A DNA stretch of 64,000 nucleotides from contig JAVBLU010000013.1 of the NCBI GenBank assembly GCA_031553225.1, forward strand, positions 62,001-126,000, given 5' to 3'. A program made the position numbers and the translations under genes. Origin of the DNA: JAVBLU01 sp031553225 (GTDB taxonomy: Bacteria > Bacillota > Clostridia > Christensenellales > UBA1750). Below the pieces are notes generated by a model. It was not told the DNA's origin, searched no databases, and saw only the letters and a program-made list of their open reading frames with translations. Below, piece after piece: positions 25,751 to 34,862 of this stretch. How positions within the stretch are numbered: position 1 is the stretch's first letter; each line of letters starts with the position of its first letter.

Positions 25751-26466
25751 GTGGGCACGCCCCCTTCCCCGTCCAGCGGCGTGATGTGGAGCGTCTCCAC
25801 CACCTGACCGTCCGCCAGGGTGTATACGTCGTCGGCCAGCTCCTGCATGTGGGGGTCGTGCGTGGTCATTACCACGGTGAGGCCGGTTTCGGTGGCCAGC
25901 TGCTTGAAGAGTTTGACGATGGTGAGGCCCATGTGCGTGTCCAGCTCGGCGGTCGGTTCGTCGGCAAACAGCACGCGCGGCTTGTGGGCGATGGCGCGGG
26001 CGATGGCCACGCGCTGCTGCTCTCCGCCGGAGAGCTCCTGCGGGCGGTGCTTCATGCGCGCAAGCAGGCCCACCTCCCCGAGCACCTGCTCGGCGCGCGT
26101 CCTGCGCTCGGCGGTGGGAAAGCCGGACACCCTCAGCCCAAACTCCACATTCTCGTAGGCGGACATCTGCCCGATGAGCGCCACGGACTGGAACACGAAC
26201 CCGACCTGCTTTCTGCGCAGCGCGTCGCGGCGCGCTTCGGACAGGCGGGTGATGTCCGCGCCGTCGAAGAACACGTGTCCGGTGTCCGGCTTATCCAGCG
26301 CGCCCAGCAGGTTGATCATGCACGTTTTGCCCGAGCCGGAGCGGCCGCGCAGCACGGTCAGGCGGCCGGGAAGCAGCTGAAGAGACACGTCGCGCAGCGC
26401 ATGCACGGTGTTGCCGCCGTTTCGAAAGTAGCGATTGATGCCCTCTGCCTGCATAAGCGGCTTCAT
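25747..26466 (-). CDS. ABC exporter ATPase (MacB/LolD type)
   Basis: 239 residues. Walker A GRSGSGKT, Q-loop VFQSVALIGQ, signature LSGGEQQR, Walker B VLFADEPTAELD and TTHD. The Walker A ends GKTC rather than the usual GKTT/GKST, which is tolerated in some families. Starts one base after the permease stop. A frame extension to 26526 runs antiphase through the permease gene and is not used. Confidence 0.92.
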   Translation of the reverse strand: MKPLMQAEGINRYFRNGGNTVHALRDVSLQLLPGRLTVLRGRSGSGKTCMINLLGALDKPDTGHVFFDGADITRLSEARRDALRRKQVGFVFQSVALIGQMSAYENVEFGLRVSGFPTAERRTRAEQVLGEVGLLARMKHRPQELSGGEQQRVAIARAIAHKPRVLFADEPTAELDTHMGLTIVKLFKQLATETGLTVVMTTHDPHMQELADDVYTLADGQVVETLHITPLDGEGGVPT

Positions 26467-26467
26467 G

Positions 26468-29338
26468 TCAGTCCTCCCCCAGCTTGAGCGCCTGGGCGAC
26501 CTTGATGCGCGACAGGAGCGTCCCAAGCACGATGAATCCCGCGATGAGCATCACGGCGATGAAGGCGTAGATTTTTACGTAGTCCGCCCCGCTGGCCACC
26601 ACGTGGAAGGGCGGCACCTGCTGGGAGGCGGAGTACACGATTTGCAGCATGGGCACGAACATCTGCGCGGCCACGCCGCCCGTGATGATGCCCACCAGGA
26701 TGCTCGTGCCGCAGATGAGCAGCTGCTCCCAAAGAAGCATGCCAATCAGCGAGCGCAGCGACAGCCCCATAGCTCTGAAGATGCCGAACTGCAGCACGCG
26801 GCCTTTGAGCGACAGGATCCAGTAGATGATAAAGCCGATGCCGGATACGATCATGGTGACGATGAACCCCATGGTCATGGCGCCGTTGGCCCCTTGCAGC
26901 ATGGGATCGTTCTTGAGGCGCACCAGGTTCTGCCGGGCGTCGGTCACCTTCTCCACGAGCAGCTTCTGCTCCTCGATGGCGGTGTAGATGTCCTGGCTGG
27001 TGGCTCCGGGCGCCCGCTTAATCCACGTTTGGTAAGGCTCTACGGCCATCTTAGCCTGAATGTAGGCGAGGTTGCAGACGATCATCTTGTCGCCCATTTG
27101 CGTGTTGTACGGGTTAAAGGTGGGCCAGTAGTCGAAAAAGCCGTAGATGCGCAGCTCCAGCGGGCTCTGCCGCGCCCACGACACGGTGAACGTGTCGCCC
27201 GGGGCCAGCTTGTACTGCGTGGCGAACGCGCGGGAGACGAGGCAGGCCTTGCTCTCGTGGGTGATGGCGTTCAGGTAGGCGTACCAGTGCGGCTTCATCA
27301 GCCCGTCCGGCATGAAGGCCACGCGGCCGAAATCGGCGCTTTCAACGCCCATCAAGCGGGACGCGCCGCCCGATTGGCCTGGGATGGTGAGGGATACCTT
27401 GTCGTTGACGTACACCTTGGTTGCGGCCGCAACACCCGGCAGCTGCTGCCAGGGCTCAAAGGGCGGTTCGATGTAGGTGACGATGCGGTCGTCGCCAAAG
27501 CCCGCGTCCGTGGACACAACCGCCGCGCCCGTGGTAGGCGCAGGCGCTTCCGGATCCACAAACACCTGGTTGGAACGCCACACGGGCACAACCGCCATGT
27601 CCGCGCCCGTGTCGTACAGAAGCTTTTCCTCCACGTTGCGGTTGATGGTACGTGCGGCGTTGGCGTTGAAGATGCCCACGGACAGCGTGAGGATGAGGAA
27701 GATCATCAAAAATTGCTCCTGCCCGCGCGAGCGCCCCACCGTGATGAAGGAGGCGTACATGGACGGCGGCCACAGCCGCTTGCCCAGCGCAAACACGCCG
27801 CGCAGCAGGTACGGGTACAGCCGCAGCACAAACAGCCCCACGCCCAGCACGAACAGCGTGGAGATGAGGAAGAGCAGCGGGTCGATGGGCACGTTCGTGC
27901 CGGCCACGTCCGAGGCGATGGTCATCGTCTGCTGCCGCATGCGGTAGCTGTACAGGCCGTAAAAGGAGAGCAAAATGAGCAGCACGTCCAGAAAAAACCG
28001 TTTCCACAGCGCGGGCCGCTGGCGCGCGCTTTGCTGCTTGTGCTCCACGATGGTGCGCCGGGCCTGCACAACGGCCGGTGCGAGCATCATGAGCACGATG
28101 GTGATGACCGTCACGAATGCGTAGCGCACCGTGTTCATGTTCAGCTGCACGGGCAGGGCGGCGCGGGAGACAAACTCCAGAAAGCCGTTGGACGCGCCGA
28201 GCACGCTGCATACGAACCACCCGAGCAGCGGGCCGGCCACAAGCGCCACCGCCCCGATGAGCAGGTTCTCCAGCAGGTAGATGCCCACCACCTGCCCCCG
28301 CGATGCGCCGCGGCTTTTGATGACGGATATCTCGTTCTTTTCGTAGTCCACGATGAGCTGCGCTACCATGAAGATGTAGAACACAAGCATGAGCAAGATG
28401 GGCACCTGCAGCACCATGAGCATGGTGCGCAGCTGCGTCTCGCGGGCGTCGTATTTCTCCAGGGTGGGGATGGCCACGATGCGCAGCTGACCGGCGCGGT
28501 AGCCTTCCACCCATTTTTGGTGCTCGTGCATGGTGGTGATCACGTGGCTTAGGTTTTCAATGCTGATCTTGGTATAGTCCAGCCCGAAATACCATTCCAC
28601 CGTGCCGATGAGGGGGGACACGCGGTTCTCCAGGCAGATATCCGCATAGGCCTGATCGCCCACGAGAAAGGCGTCCTCCACCAGGGCGAGCCCGTCATAC
28701 CAGAAGTGATCGCCCGCCTCCTTCATGCCAAACTGCCCCACAATGCGCACGACAAAGTCTGCCGTGCGCTCCTGCGCGTCGTAAAACTCGTACTCCTCGC
28801 CCACGGTGAAGCCGCGCTTAACAACCACGCCGTCGGGCACGACCGCCTCGATGACGCGCTTGCCGTTTTCCATCTTTACGCCGTCCTCGGGCAATCGACC
28901 GCGTTTGATGGCGACATGGTCCATCGAACCGGGCACGTTGGCCATGCGCACCACAGATACGCCCTCTTTGTTGTCGGGCGTGACGGGCACGCGCGCGCGC
29001 AGCGCGCTGGAGATGGCCGTGCGTGTCTCGCTGACGGTGGGGATGCCCATCTCCTGGTGCACCTTGAGGGGCACGTGATAGGCGAAGAAGCTGTAGGCGT
29101 CCACGCGGTCCGAGGCCGCGTAGATGGACTCCAGGTTGATCTTCAGCTGGTAACGGCCCGGGTAATAGGAGTAATCGCGCTGGTATTGCTCCAGGTCGCG
29201 GCGGAGCATGCGGTTGAGCACGCCCTCGGTGTACAGCGGAATAGAACTGACCATGCCCACGGCCAAAATGGAGCCGATGAGCAGGCAGAAGACCATCCAC
29301 TTGTTGGCGAGCATCTTGCGAACAACAACGAGCAACAA
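26468..29338 (-). CDS. FtsX/MacB-type ABC exporter permease with two FtsX units
   Basis: 956 residues. About ten membrane segments can be seen: one near residues 13-33, four to five around 335-520, one near 545, and three at 835-955. The pattern is a duplicated MacB-type arrangement with large extracytoplasmic regions (about 35-330 and 565-835). With two ATPases encoded next door, each FtsX half may contact a different ATPase. Energy coupling would drive efflux or lipoprotein/peptide extrusion; the cargo is unknown. It follows the membrane-fusion protein gene by 53 bases. Confidence 0.88.
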   Translation of the reverse strand: MLLVVVRKMLANKWMVFCLLIGSILAVGMVSSIPLYTEGVLNRMLRRDLEQYQRDYSYYPGRYQLKINLESIYAASDRVDAYSFFAYHVPLKVHQEMGIPTVSETRTAISSALRARVPVTPDNKEGVSVVRMANVPGSMDHVAIKRGRLPEDGVKMENGKRVIEAVVPDGVVVKRGFTVGEEYEFYDAQERTADFVVRIVGQFGMKEAGDHFWYDGLALVEDAFLVGDQAYADICLENRVSPLIGTVEWYFGLDYTKISIENLSHVITTMHEHQKWVEGYRAGQLRIVAIPTLEKYDARETQLRTMLMVLQVPILLMLVFYIFMVAQLIVDYEKNEISVIKSRGASRGQVVGIYLLENLLIGAVALVAGPLLGWFVCSVLGASNGFLEFVSRAALPVQLNMNTVRYAFVTVITIVLMMLAPAVVQARRTIVEHKQQSARQRPALWKRFFLDVLLILLSFYGLYSYRMRQQTMTIASDVAGTNVPIDPLLFLISTLFVLGVGLFVLRLYPYLLRGVFALGKRLWPPSMYASFITVGRSRGQEQFLMIFLILTLSVGIFNANAARTINRNVEEKLLYDTGADMAVVPVWRSNQVFVDPEAPAPTTGAAVVSTDAGFGDDRIVTYIEPPFEPWQQLPGVAAATKVYVNDKVSLTIPGQSGGASRLMGVESADFGRVAFMPDGLMKPHWYAYLNAITHESKACLVSRAFATQYKLAPGDTFTVSWARQSPLELRIYGFFDYWPTFNPYNTQMGDKMIVCNLAYIQAKMAVEPYQTWIKRAPGATSQDIYTAIEEQKLLVEKVTDARQNLVRLKNDPMLQGANGAMTMGFIVTMIVSGIGFIIYWILSLKGRVLQFGIFRAMGLSLRSLIGMLLWEQLLICGTSILVGIITGGVAAQMFVPMLQIVYSASQQVPPFHVVASGADYVKIYAFIAVMLIAGFIVLGTLLSRIKVAQALKLGED

Positions 29339-29391
29339 AAGGCCTCACCCCACTTCACTTGCTTCGCCGGTATCGGCTTATCGCTCTCCGG

Positions 29392-30912
29392 CTAGCGTGT
29401 GATGATCAGGTCGCCTTCGTTCAGGCCTTTCACAACCTCCACCTCGGTAGAGGTTTCGATGCCGATCTCCACGTCCTTCTCCACCTTCAGCCCATCCTCC
29501 AGGACGTTGACGTACTTGCGCCCCCAGAAGGACTGCACGCGGTCCTTGGAGAGAACGAGCACGTCGTCCTTCTGCGCCAATATGGCCGTGACATATCCGC
29601 CCTGGCCGTATTCCACGCCCTCCAGCGGCAACTCCTTGATGCGGAAGCGGGCGATGTTCTGCTGCGCGCCATTCTTCTCGCGCGGGAGGGAGGAGGGGTT
29701 GGCGACCACCTCCGCCTGGTACTCGCTCTTGCCGAGCACGCAGGTGACCACCATGCCCAGGGTGAACTGCGAGGCTTTGTCGCCCCGATACTCCAGCGCC
29801 AGCGAGGAGGGATCGGCAATGCGGCACAGATCGGTGTAGGAATTGATGAAGTCGTTGATGTTGAAGGTACCCACCCAGCTCACCCGGCCGGTGATGGGGG
29901 CCAGAACGCGCGTGCGCTCACGCTCCAGCTCGTAGTCGGCCAGCGTAGCTTGGGCCTGCGCCAGGTCGATCTCGGCGTTGCGGATGGAGAAATCGTCGCC
30001 TTTCAGCTTGAGCAGGCGCTCGCCCGTGACCACGCTTTGGCCCTCGCTCACGTACACTTCCTCGATGATGCCGCCGGACGCCTTCACGAGAGTCTGCCCC
30101 ACAAGCACCGCCTCGCCCGTACCCGCAAGGAAACCCTCGCGCGTGGAGTACACCTCCAGCTGATCGCCCTCCAGCACGTCGGCAATACGGCCGTCAAACT
30201 CCACCACGATATCGCCGTTCCAGCGATAACCGGGTGTGTTGCGGTTGCCGATCTCCATGTTGTTCTGTACTTCGGATATGCGGCCGGTGAAGGAGGACCC
30301 TCCGTTCGGCCGCTGCACGAGCACGCCCTCGCCGGCGTTCATCTTTTTCTCTAGACCCTTCACGGTAACGCTCATGCGGCCCTCGTCCATGATGGACATG
30401 AGGTTGCCCCATGTGGAGGTGACCTGCGCAGAATCGTCGCCGGGCTTTGCGTGGATGCTCATCACCTTGCCGTCGGCCGTGGCAAATACAAACTCCGAAG
30501 AGGCCTTGCTCGCCTTGCGTTGCTGCACGTTCAGGCGGGCTTTCTCCACGGCGAACTGCTGGTTGCGGATGCGCGTCTCAACGCCCTCCGTATCGAAGGA
30601 GGCGAGCACGTCGCCCGCCGCAACGTCCTGGCCCTCGCGCACGGTCAGCTCCGCCAGACGGCCGGAATAAGGGAAGATCACGTCTTCAAAAAGCGAGGGC
30701 GCAAAGGACACGGATACGCGCAGCTCGTTCTTGATGCTCTTCTTGGCGGCGGCTTCGGTCTGATAGGTCACTTCCTCCGGCTCCACAAGGGGCGGCGCAA
30801 GCGATTCCTCCTCCGCAGGGAACAAATAGGTACAGCCGGGCAGAAGGCCAGCCACCATGAGAAACCCGAGTAACGCAGCTATCCGTCGGAAAGGTCGAAC
30901 CGTCATGTCCAC
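29392..30912 (-). CDS. Membrane-fusion (HlyD/MacA-type) lipoprotein adaptor
   Basis: 506 residues from a GTG with AAGGAG five bases upstream. A lipobox LLPGC near residue 27 predicts lipid anchoring. The adaptor pattern is present: a biotinyl-lipoyl-like strand (SGRLAELTVREGQDVAAGDVLASFD), a helical hairpin (EKARLNVQQR), a second lipoyl half (VYVSEGQSVVTGERLLKL) and a C-terminal barrel region. In monoderm bacteria such proteins work with MacB-type exporters. First gene of the exporter operon. Confidence 0.87.
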   Translation of the reverse strand: MDMTVRPFRRIAALLGFLMVAGLLPGCTYLFPAEEESLAPPLVEPEEVTYQTEAAAKKSIKNELRVSVSFAPSLFEDVIFPYSGRLAELTVREGQDVAAGDVLASFDTEGVETRIRNQQFAVEKARLNVQQRKASKASSEFVFATADGKVMSIHAKPGDDSAQVTSTWGNLMSIMDEGRMSVTVKGLEKKMNAGEGVLVQRPNGGSSFTGRISEVQNNMEIGNRNTPGYRWNGDIVVEFDGRIADVLEGDQLEVYSTREGFLAGTGEAVLVGQTLVKASGGIIEEVYVSEGQSVVTGERLLKLKGDDFSIRNAEIDLAQAQATLADYELERERTRVLAPITGRVSWVGTFNINDFINSYTDLCRIADPSSLALEYRGDKASQFTLGMVVTCVLGKSEYQAEVVANPSSLPREKNGAQQNIARFRIKELPLEGVEYGQGGYVTAILAQKDDVLVLSKDRVQSFWGRKYVNVLEDGLKVEKDVEIGIETSTEVEVVKGLNEGDLIITR

Positions 30913-31238
30913 AGCATCTCCTTCTTGTTCGCAAGCGTATCAGGTGTGCATTTCGTCGCGCGCGGGCGTTTCCCCTTCCCTGCATCCGTGCCTGGCAAAC
31001 TTCATTTTGCCGGCGGGGCCTACGCCGTCATGCTCTTATAGGAAAGCGCGGTCGCCCCGCGGCGCGCAATCCTCTTCAAGGATATGAACGCCTGTTGCAG
31101 GCAGCGCTGCAGACAAAGCCTGCGCCCATGCCGGCGAAACAACTGCGCGCTCCGCCGTTAGTAAGGAAACTGGCGCGGGCGAAGGCCGCCGCGCCAGTTC
31201 GGTGTCTGCCGCGTATCCCTCAGGGCCGTAAGCGGGCG
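30913..31238. other. Non-coding gap between araB and the exporter operon
   Basis: 326 bases without a supportable gene. It holds the araB terminator-like hairpin (31168-31199), a small inverted repeat near 31069-31083 (ATCC-N7-GGAT) and one near 31091-31103 (GCCTG/CAGGC), and on the minus strand a TATAAG near 31040 without a matching -35 box. The promoter of the exporter operon should be here but cannot be named. Confidence 0.4.
31168..31199 (-). terminator. Terminator-like hairpin after araB
   Basis: Perfect 11-bp stem (31168-31178 with 31189-31199) and a 10-base loop, 40 bases past the araB stop. Only a weak T stretch follows on the minus strand, so efficiency is uncertain. Confidence 0.55.
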
Positions 31239-32903
31239 CTAGCGCGCGGCTTTCTTGATCTCCTTGAGCTTCTTCATGGCATCGCACGCGCCGCGGCCGA
31301 ACAGATCGTGCAGGCGGGCGTACTGGGCATACAGCTCGTCATACACGGCGGCGCTTTCCGCGCTCGGGCGGTATACCGTGTCGCGGACGCCGCCCATAGC
31401 GCGCGCCGCGTCAAAAATCGTATCGAACCCGCCGCGCTCCTTGCCGGCGGCCACGGCGCCGAACATGGCCGAGCCAAGCGCAGGCGCCTGGGAAGAACGG
31501 CCGATGCGGATCTCCATGCGCGTGACGTCGGCGTAAATCTGCATCAACATGGGGTTCCTCTCTGCGATGCCCCCGCAAGCGTACAGCGCCGTAATGGGCA
31601 CGCCGTGCTTGTTGAAAGCCTCGATGATCGTGCGCGTGCCGAAGGCCGTGGCCTCGATGAGCGCCCGGTACATCTCCTCGGGCTTGGTGGCGAGGGTCAT
31701 CCCCAGGATCAGTCCGGTCAGGTCCGCGTCCACCAGCACGGAGCGGTTGCCGTTCCACCAGTCCAGCGCCAGAAGGCCGCTCTCGCCAGGTTTCAAAGCC
31801 TGAGCCTTCCAGGTGAGCAGCGCGTGCATGTCGATGCCCCGGGCTCTGCACTCCTCGGCGTACGCCGCCGGCGCGCAGTTCTCCACAAACCAGTTGAAGT
31901 GGTCGCCCACGCAGCTTTGCCCCGCCTCGAACCCAAAGAAGCCGGGCAGGATGCCATCCTCCACCAGGCCGCACGTGCCCGGCACGATGCGCTCCTGCGC
32001 ACCCAGGGCCATATGGCAGGTGGACGTGCCCATAATCATCAATAGGCTCCCCGGCTCGGTGATGCCCACCGCCGGAACGGACACGTGCGCGTCCACGTTG
32101 GCCACCGCCACGGCCGTGCCGGGCAAAAGGCCGGTAACCCGCGCGCCAAAGGCCGTCAGATCGCCGGCCTTGTCGCCCAGCGAGCGGATGTCCCGCGAGA
32201 GCTTCTCCTCCACCACATGCTCCAGGCGCGGATCCAGCGCCTTCCAGAACGCGGAGGAAGGGTAGCCCTCCCGCTTGTGCCACAGCGCCTTGTATCCGGC
32301 CGTGCAGGAGTTGCGCGCCTCCACCCCTGTCAGCTGCCAGTTGACCCAATCGGCCGCCTCGATAAACTTGTCCGCGGCCGCGTACACCGCGGGCGCTTCC
32401 TCCAGCGTCTGCCAAATTTTTGGAAACATCCACTCGGAGGAGATTTTTCCGCCGTAGCGCTCCAGCCAGGCCTCCCCCATCGCAGCAGCCTTTTGGTTGA
32501 TGCGGTTGGCCTGATCCTGCGCGGCGTGGTGCTTCCACAGTTTTACAAAGGCGTGAGGCTCGTCTTGGAACTTGAGGGTTTGGCACAGCGGGTTGCCATG
32601 CTTGTCCACCGGCAGCATCGTGCAGGCCGTAAAATCGATGCCCATGCCGATTACGTCCTCCGGCGACATCGAAGACTTGCGCAAAGCGCCGCGCACGGCA
32701 ACGCCCATGGCGTCCAGATAGTCCTGCGGGTGCTGCAGCGCCCAGTCAGGCGGAAGCTTGCGGCCGGAAGGCAGGGCCTCGTCCATCACCTGGTGCTCAT
32801 AAGCGCTCTCGTGCGCGTGCAACTCACGCCCGGAGGGAACCTCCACCACAAGCGCGCGCGCAGAGAGCGTGCCAAAGTCCACGCCGACTACGTATTTGGG
32901 CAT
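31239..32903 (-). CDS. araB: Ribulokinase
   Basis: 554 residues, FGGY kinase family. The N-terminus KYVVGVDFGTLSARALVV and the phosphate site MGTSTCHMALG are as in AraB; GIDFTACTMLPVD and GGIAERNPMLMQIYADV fit as well. It phosphorylates L-ribulose (and other ribuloses) to the 5-phosphate. ATG at 32903 has AAGGGGGA seven bases upstream; the frame continues to 33104 only through the neighbour. Neither araA nor araD is nearby; it follows the TIM-barrel/oxidoreductase fusion by 13 bases, so it may serve an unusual ketopentose route. Confidence 0.93.
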   Translation of the reverse strand: MPKYVVGVDFGTLSARALVVEVPSGRELHAHESAYEHQVMDEALPSGRKLPPDWALQHPQDYLDAMGVAVRGALRKSSMSPEDVIGMGIDFTACTMLPVDKHGNPLCQTLKFQDEPHAFVKLWKHHAAQDQANRINQKAAAMGEAWLERYGGKISSEWMFPKIWQTLEEAPAVYAAADKFIEAADWVNWQLTGVEARNSCTAGYKALWHKREGYPSSAFWKALDPRLEHVVEEKLSRDIRSLGDKAGDLTAFGARVTGLLPGTAVAVANVDAHVSVPAVGITEPGSLLMIMGTSTCHMALGAQERIVPGTCGLVEDGILPGFFGFEAGQSCVGDHFNWFVENCAPAAYAEECRARGIDMHALLTWKAQALKPGESGLLALDWWNGNRSVLVDADLTGLILGMTLATKPEEMYRALIEATAFGTRTIIEAFNKHGVPITALYACGGIAERNPMLMQIYADVTRMEIRIGRSSQAPALGSAMFGAVAAGKERGGFDTIFDAARAMGGVRDTVYRPSAESAAVYDELYAQYARLHDLFGRGACDAMKKLKEIKKAAR

Positions 32904-32916
32904 AACGTCATCCCCC

Positions 32917-34803
32917 TTAGAAGTTGGCGGTCTGCATCCATGCGCCGTCCGCGCGGCCGGAGGCGTACATGGCGTCCAGCACGATGCGCGACTTGATGCC
33001 TTCCTGCGCCGGAACCGAGATGGGCGCAAGGCCGCGCACGGCCGCGGCGAAGTTGTCGCTGCCCTGCAGGAACTGCGGGACGGCGCGCACGGGCGCTTCC
33101 TCACCCCACTGTTCGTCCTTCCACCAATAGGTGTGCTCGCCCTGCGGTCCGCCGGACTCGCAAACCATCACGCCTTCGGTGCCCTGTATTTCAAAACGCT
33201 GATACCAGGTGTTCACGGCGTAGTCGGTGGTGGAGGTGAAGGTGAGCACCGGACCGTCCTTGTACTCCCACACGGCCGTGCCCAGATCCTCGGTCTCGAT
33301 GTTGTGCGCCTGGGTGTAAAAGTTGCACCGCACGCGATCGGGCATACCGAACAGGGCGACCATACGGTCCACCTCGTGCACGCCCTGGTTGGCCATGGCG
33401 CCCCCGCCGTCCAGCCGCCAGGTGCCGCGCCACGCGCCGTTCTCGTCGTAATAACCCTGAGAGCGCTTGATCTTGAGCGTCATGTTCGCCGAGAGCACCC
33501 GTCCGAACCAACCGGAGGCCAGAACCGCCTTCTGCGTGAGGAACTCGGCTTTGTGGTGGTTGTCGAAATCCACGCCGAGCAGCAGCCCTTTCTCCTGCGC
33601 CAGGGCGATCATGGCGCGGCAGGCGGCGGCGCTTGCGTCGAAGGGCTTGGTGGAAAGCACGTGCTTGCCCGCTGCAAGCGCCTTCATGGCCACCTCGCCG
33701 TGCGCGCCCGTGGGCGTAACGGCGTAAATCACCTCGACGCTTTCATCGTCCAAAAAGTCCTGCAGGTTCGTGGAGCCCTTCACGCCGAAATCCTCGGCGG
33801 CCTTGCGCACCTTGTCGGCGTTTAGGTCGCACACGCCCACCAGCTTGCAGCCGCTGGTTCTCAGCAGCTGCTGGCTGCGAAAGCGGCCCATACCAAGGCC
33901 GACCACCACGAAGCGCACGGGATCGTCGTGGTACGGCCGCACGATGGCCGCCTTCTCGGGCTTAACGGCGTCCTCGACGCTTGTGGGCACGGCCGTGGGC
34001 CACACCTTGCGCAGCGCCATAGCGGTGCGGCGGCTGCATTCCACGTGGTCGAACGGGCTTTTTGCCGGGTTGTGCGTCTCCACGCTGATGGGCAGATCGC
34101 GGCCGGAGGCGAGCACGGCGGCCAGAGCGCGCGCCCAAGGCACCTTGGCCCCCTGCAGCTCCGGCAGGATGCTCATGGCCTTTACATGCACCATCACGGA
34201 CATGGGCAGATATTTGAGCAGGTAGTCCACGTCGTCGCCGGCGCGCAGCTGCTCCATGCGCTCCCAGTCGTTGGAGAGGTCCCACGCAAGGCCCCATCCG
34301 GGCACGCCCAAAAGGTTTACAAAGTTGGCGACTTCCTGCGCCGTCTGGCCGCAGTCCTCAAAGCCAAGCACAAGCCCGGCCTGTTGGGCGCGCTTAGCGA
34401 CAGGCGCGAACATGTCCAGTACGCGCTGCATCATGTCGGGCATGGTGCCCAGCGTACCGCACAAATCGCCTTCCGGCTGCCAATAGTTAAAAGCGCGCAC
34501 CAGGCGCGTGCCAAGAGCGTCCGCCGCGCGGATGATGCCCTCCAGCTTCTCAAGCTCCGCCTTCTGGCGCTGCTCGTCCGGCAGGTGCACCTTGCACAGC
34601 GAGGTTTGCAGCACGCCGACCTTCAGGCCGTTGTCGGCCAGCTGGCTCTTCAGCGCGCGCAGCTCCTCGTCGCTTTGAAATTCGATCCCCCGGCCGTTCA
34701 CATAGCCGCGCAGGTCAACTGCGTCCAGCCCCCAGCCCTTGATCACCGGCAGGGCCTTGGAGACATCCATCATAAGTTCATCGGTGAAAATGGACAGATA
34801 CAC
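32917..34803 (-). CDS. Fusion: sugar-phosphate isomerase/epimerase TIM barrel plus Gfo/Idh/MocA oxidoreductase
   Basis: 628 residues in one uninterrupted frame from a GTG with GGGGG seven bases upstream. Residues 1-275 form a xylose-isomerase-like TIM barrel (SIFTDELMMDVSKALPVIK, GFEDCGQTAQEVANF, AWDLSNDW, MVHVKAM, SVETHNP). After a linker, residues about 297-628 form a Gfo/Idh/MocA dehydrogenase: FVVVGLGMGRFR (NAD loop), VIYAVTPTGAHGEVAMKAL, STKPF with the catalytic Lys, and GGGAMANQGVHEVD. The two activities often occur as neighbour genes for inositol-like or keto-sugar metabolism; here they are one polypeptide. Substrate unknown. Followed by araB. Confidence 0.85.
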   Translation of the reverse strand: MYLSIFTDELMMDVSKALPVIKGWGLDAVDLRGYVNGRGIEFQSDEELRALKSQLADNGLKVGVLQTSLCKVHLPDEQRQKAELEKLEGIIRAADALGTRLVRAFNYWQPEGDLCGTLGTMPDMMQRVLDMFAPVAKRAQQAGLVLGFEDCGQTAQEVANFVNLLGVPGWGLAWDLSNDWERMEQLRAGDDVDYLLKYLPMSVMVHVKAMSILPELQGAKVPWARALAAVLASGRDLPISVETHNPAKSPFDHVECSRRTAMALRKVWPTAVPTSVEDAVKPEKAAIVRPYHDDPVRFVVVGLGMGRFRSQQLLRTSGCKLVGVCDLNADKVRKAAEDFGVKGSTNLQDFLDDESVEVIYAVTPTGAHGEVAMKALAAGKHVLSTKPFDASAAACRAMIALAQEKGLLLGVDFDNHHKAEFLTQKAVLASGWFGRVLSANMTLKIKRSQGYYDENGAWRGTWRLDGGGAMANQGVHEVDRMVALFGMPDRVRCNFYTQAHNIETEDLGTAVWEYKDGPVLTFTSTTDYAVNTWYQRFEIQGTEGVMVCESGGPQGEHTYWWKDEQWGEEAPVRAVPQFLQGSDNFAAAVRGLAPISVPAQEGIKSRIVLDAMYASGRADGAWMQTANF

Positions 34804-34820
34804 GCCGCTACCCCCTTTGC

Positions 34821-34852
34821 ATAAAAACGCCCGTCCCGAAAGCGGGGCGGGC
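34821..34852 (-). terminator. Terminator after the Gfo/Idh/MocA gene
   Basis: On the minus strand a 10-bp GC stem (34852-34843 with 34838-34829, one wobble pair) with loop CTTT is followed by GTTTTTAT. It lies ten bases past the stop at 34863 and would separate this gene from the downstream fusion gene or reduce read-through. Confidence 0.75.
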
Positions 34853-34862
34853 GAAAGGCTCG

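Noticed and set aside
26435..28552. 705-residue open frame antisense to the large permease gene
   Set aside because: GC-rich third positions leave long empty frames opposite real genes; the translation is His/Arg-rich with no domain, and the minus-strand permease is clear.
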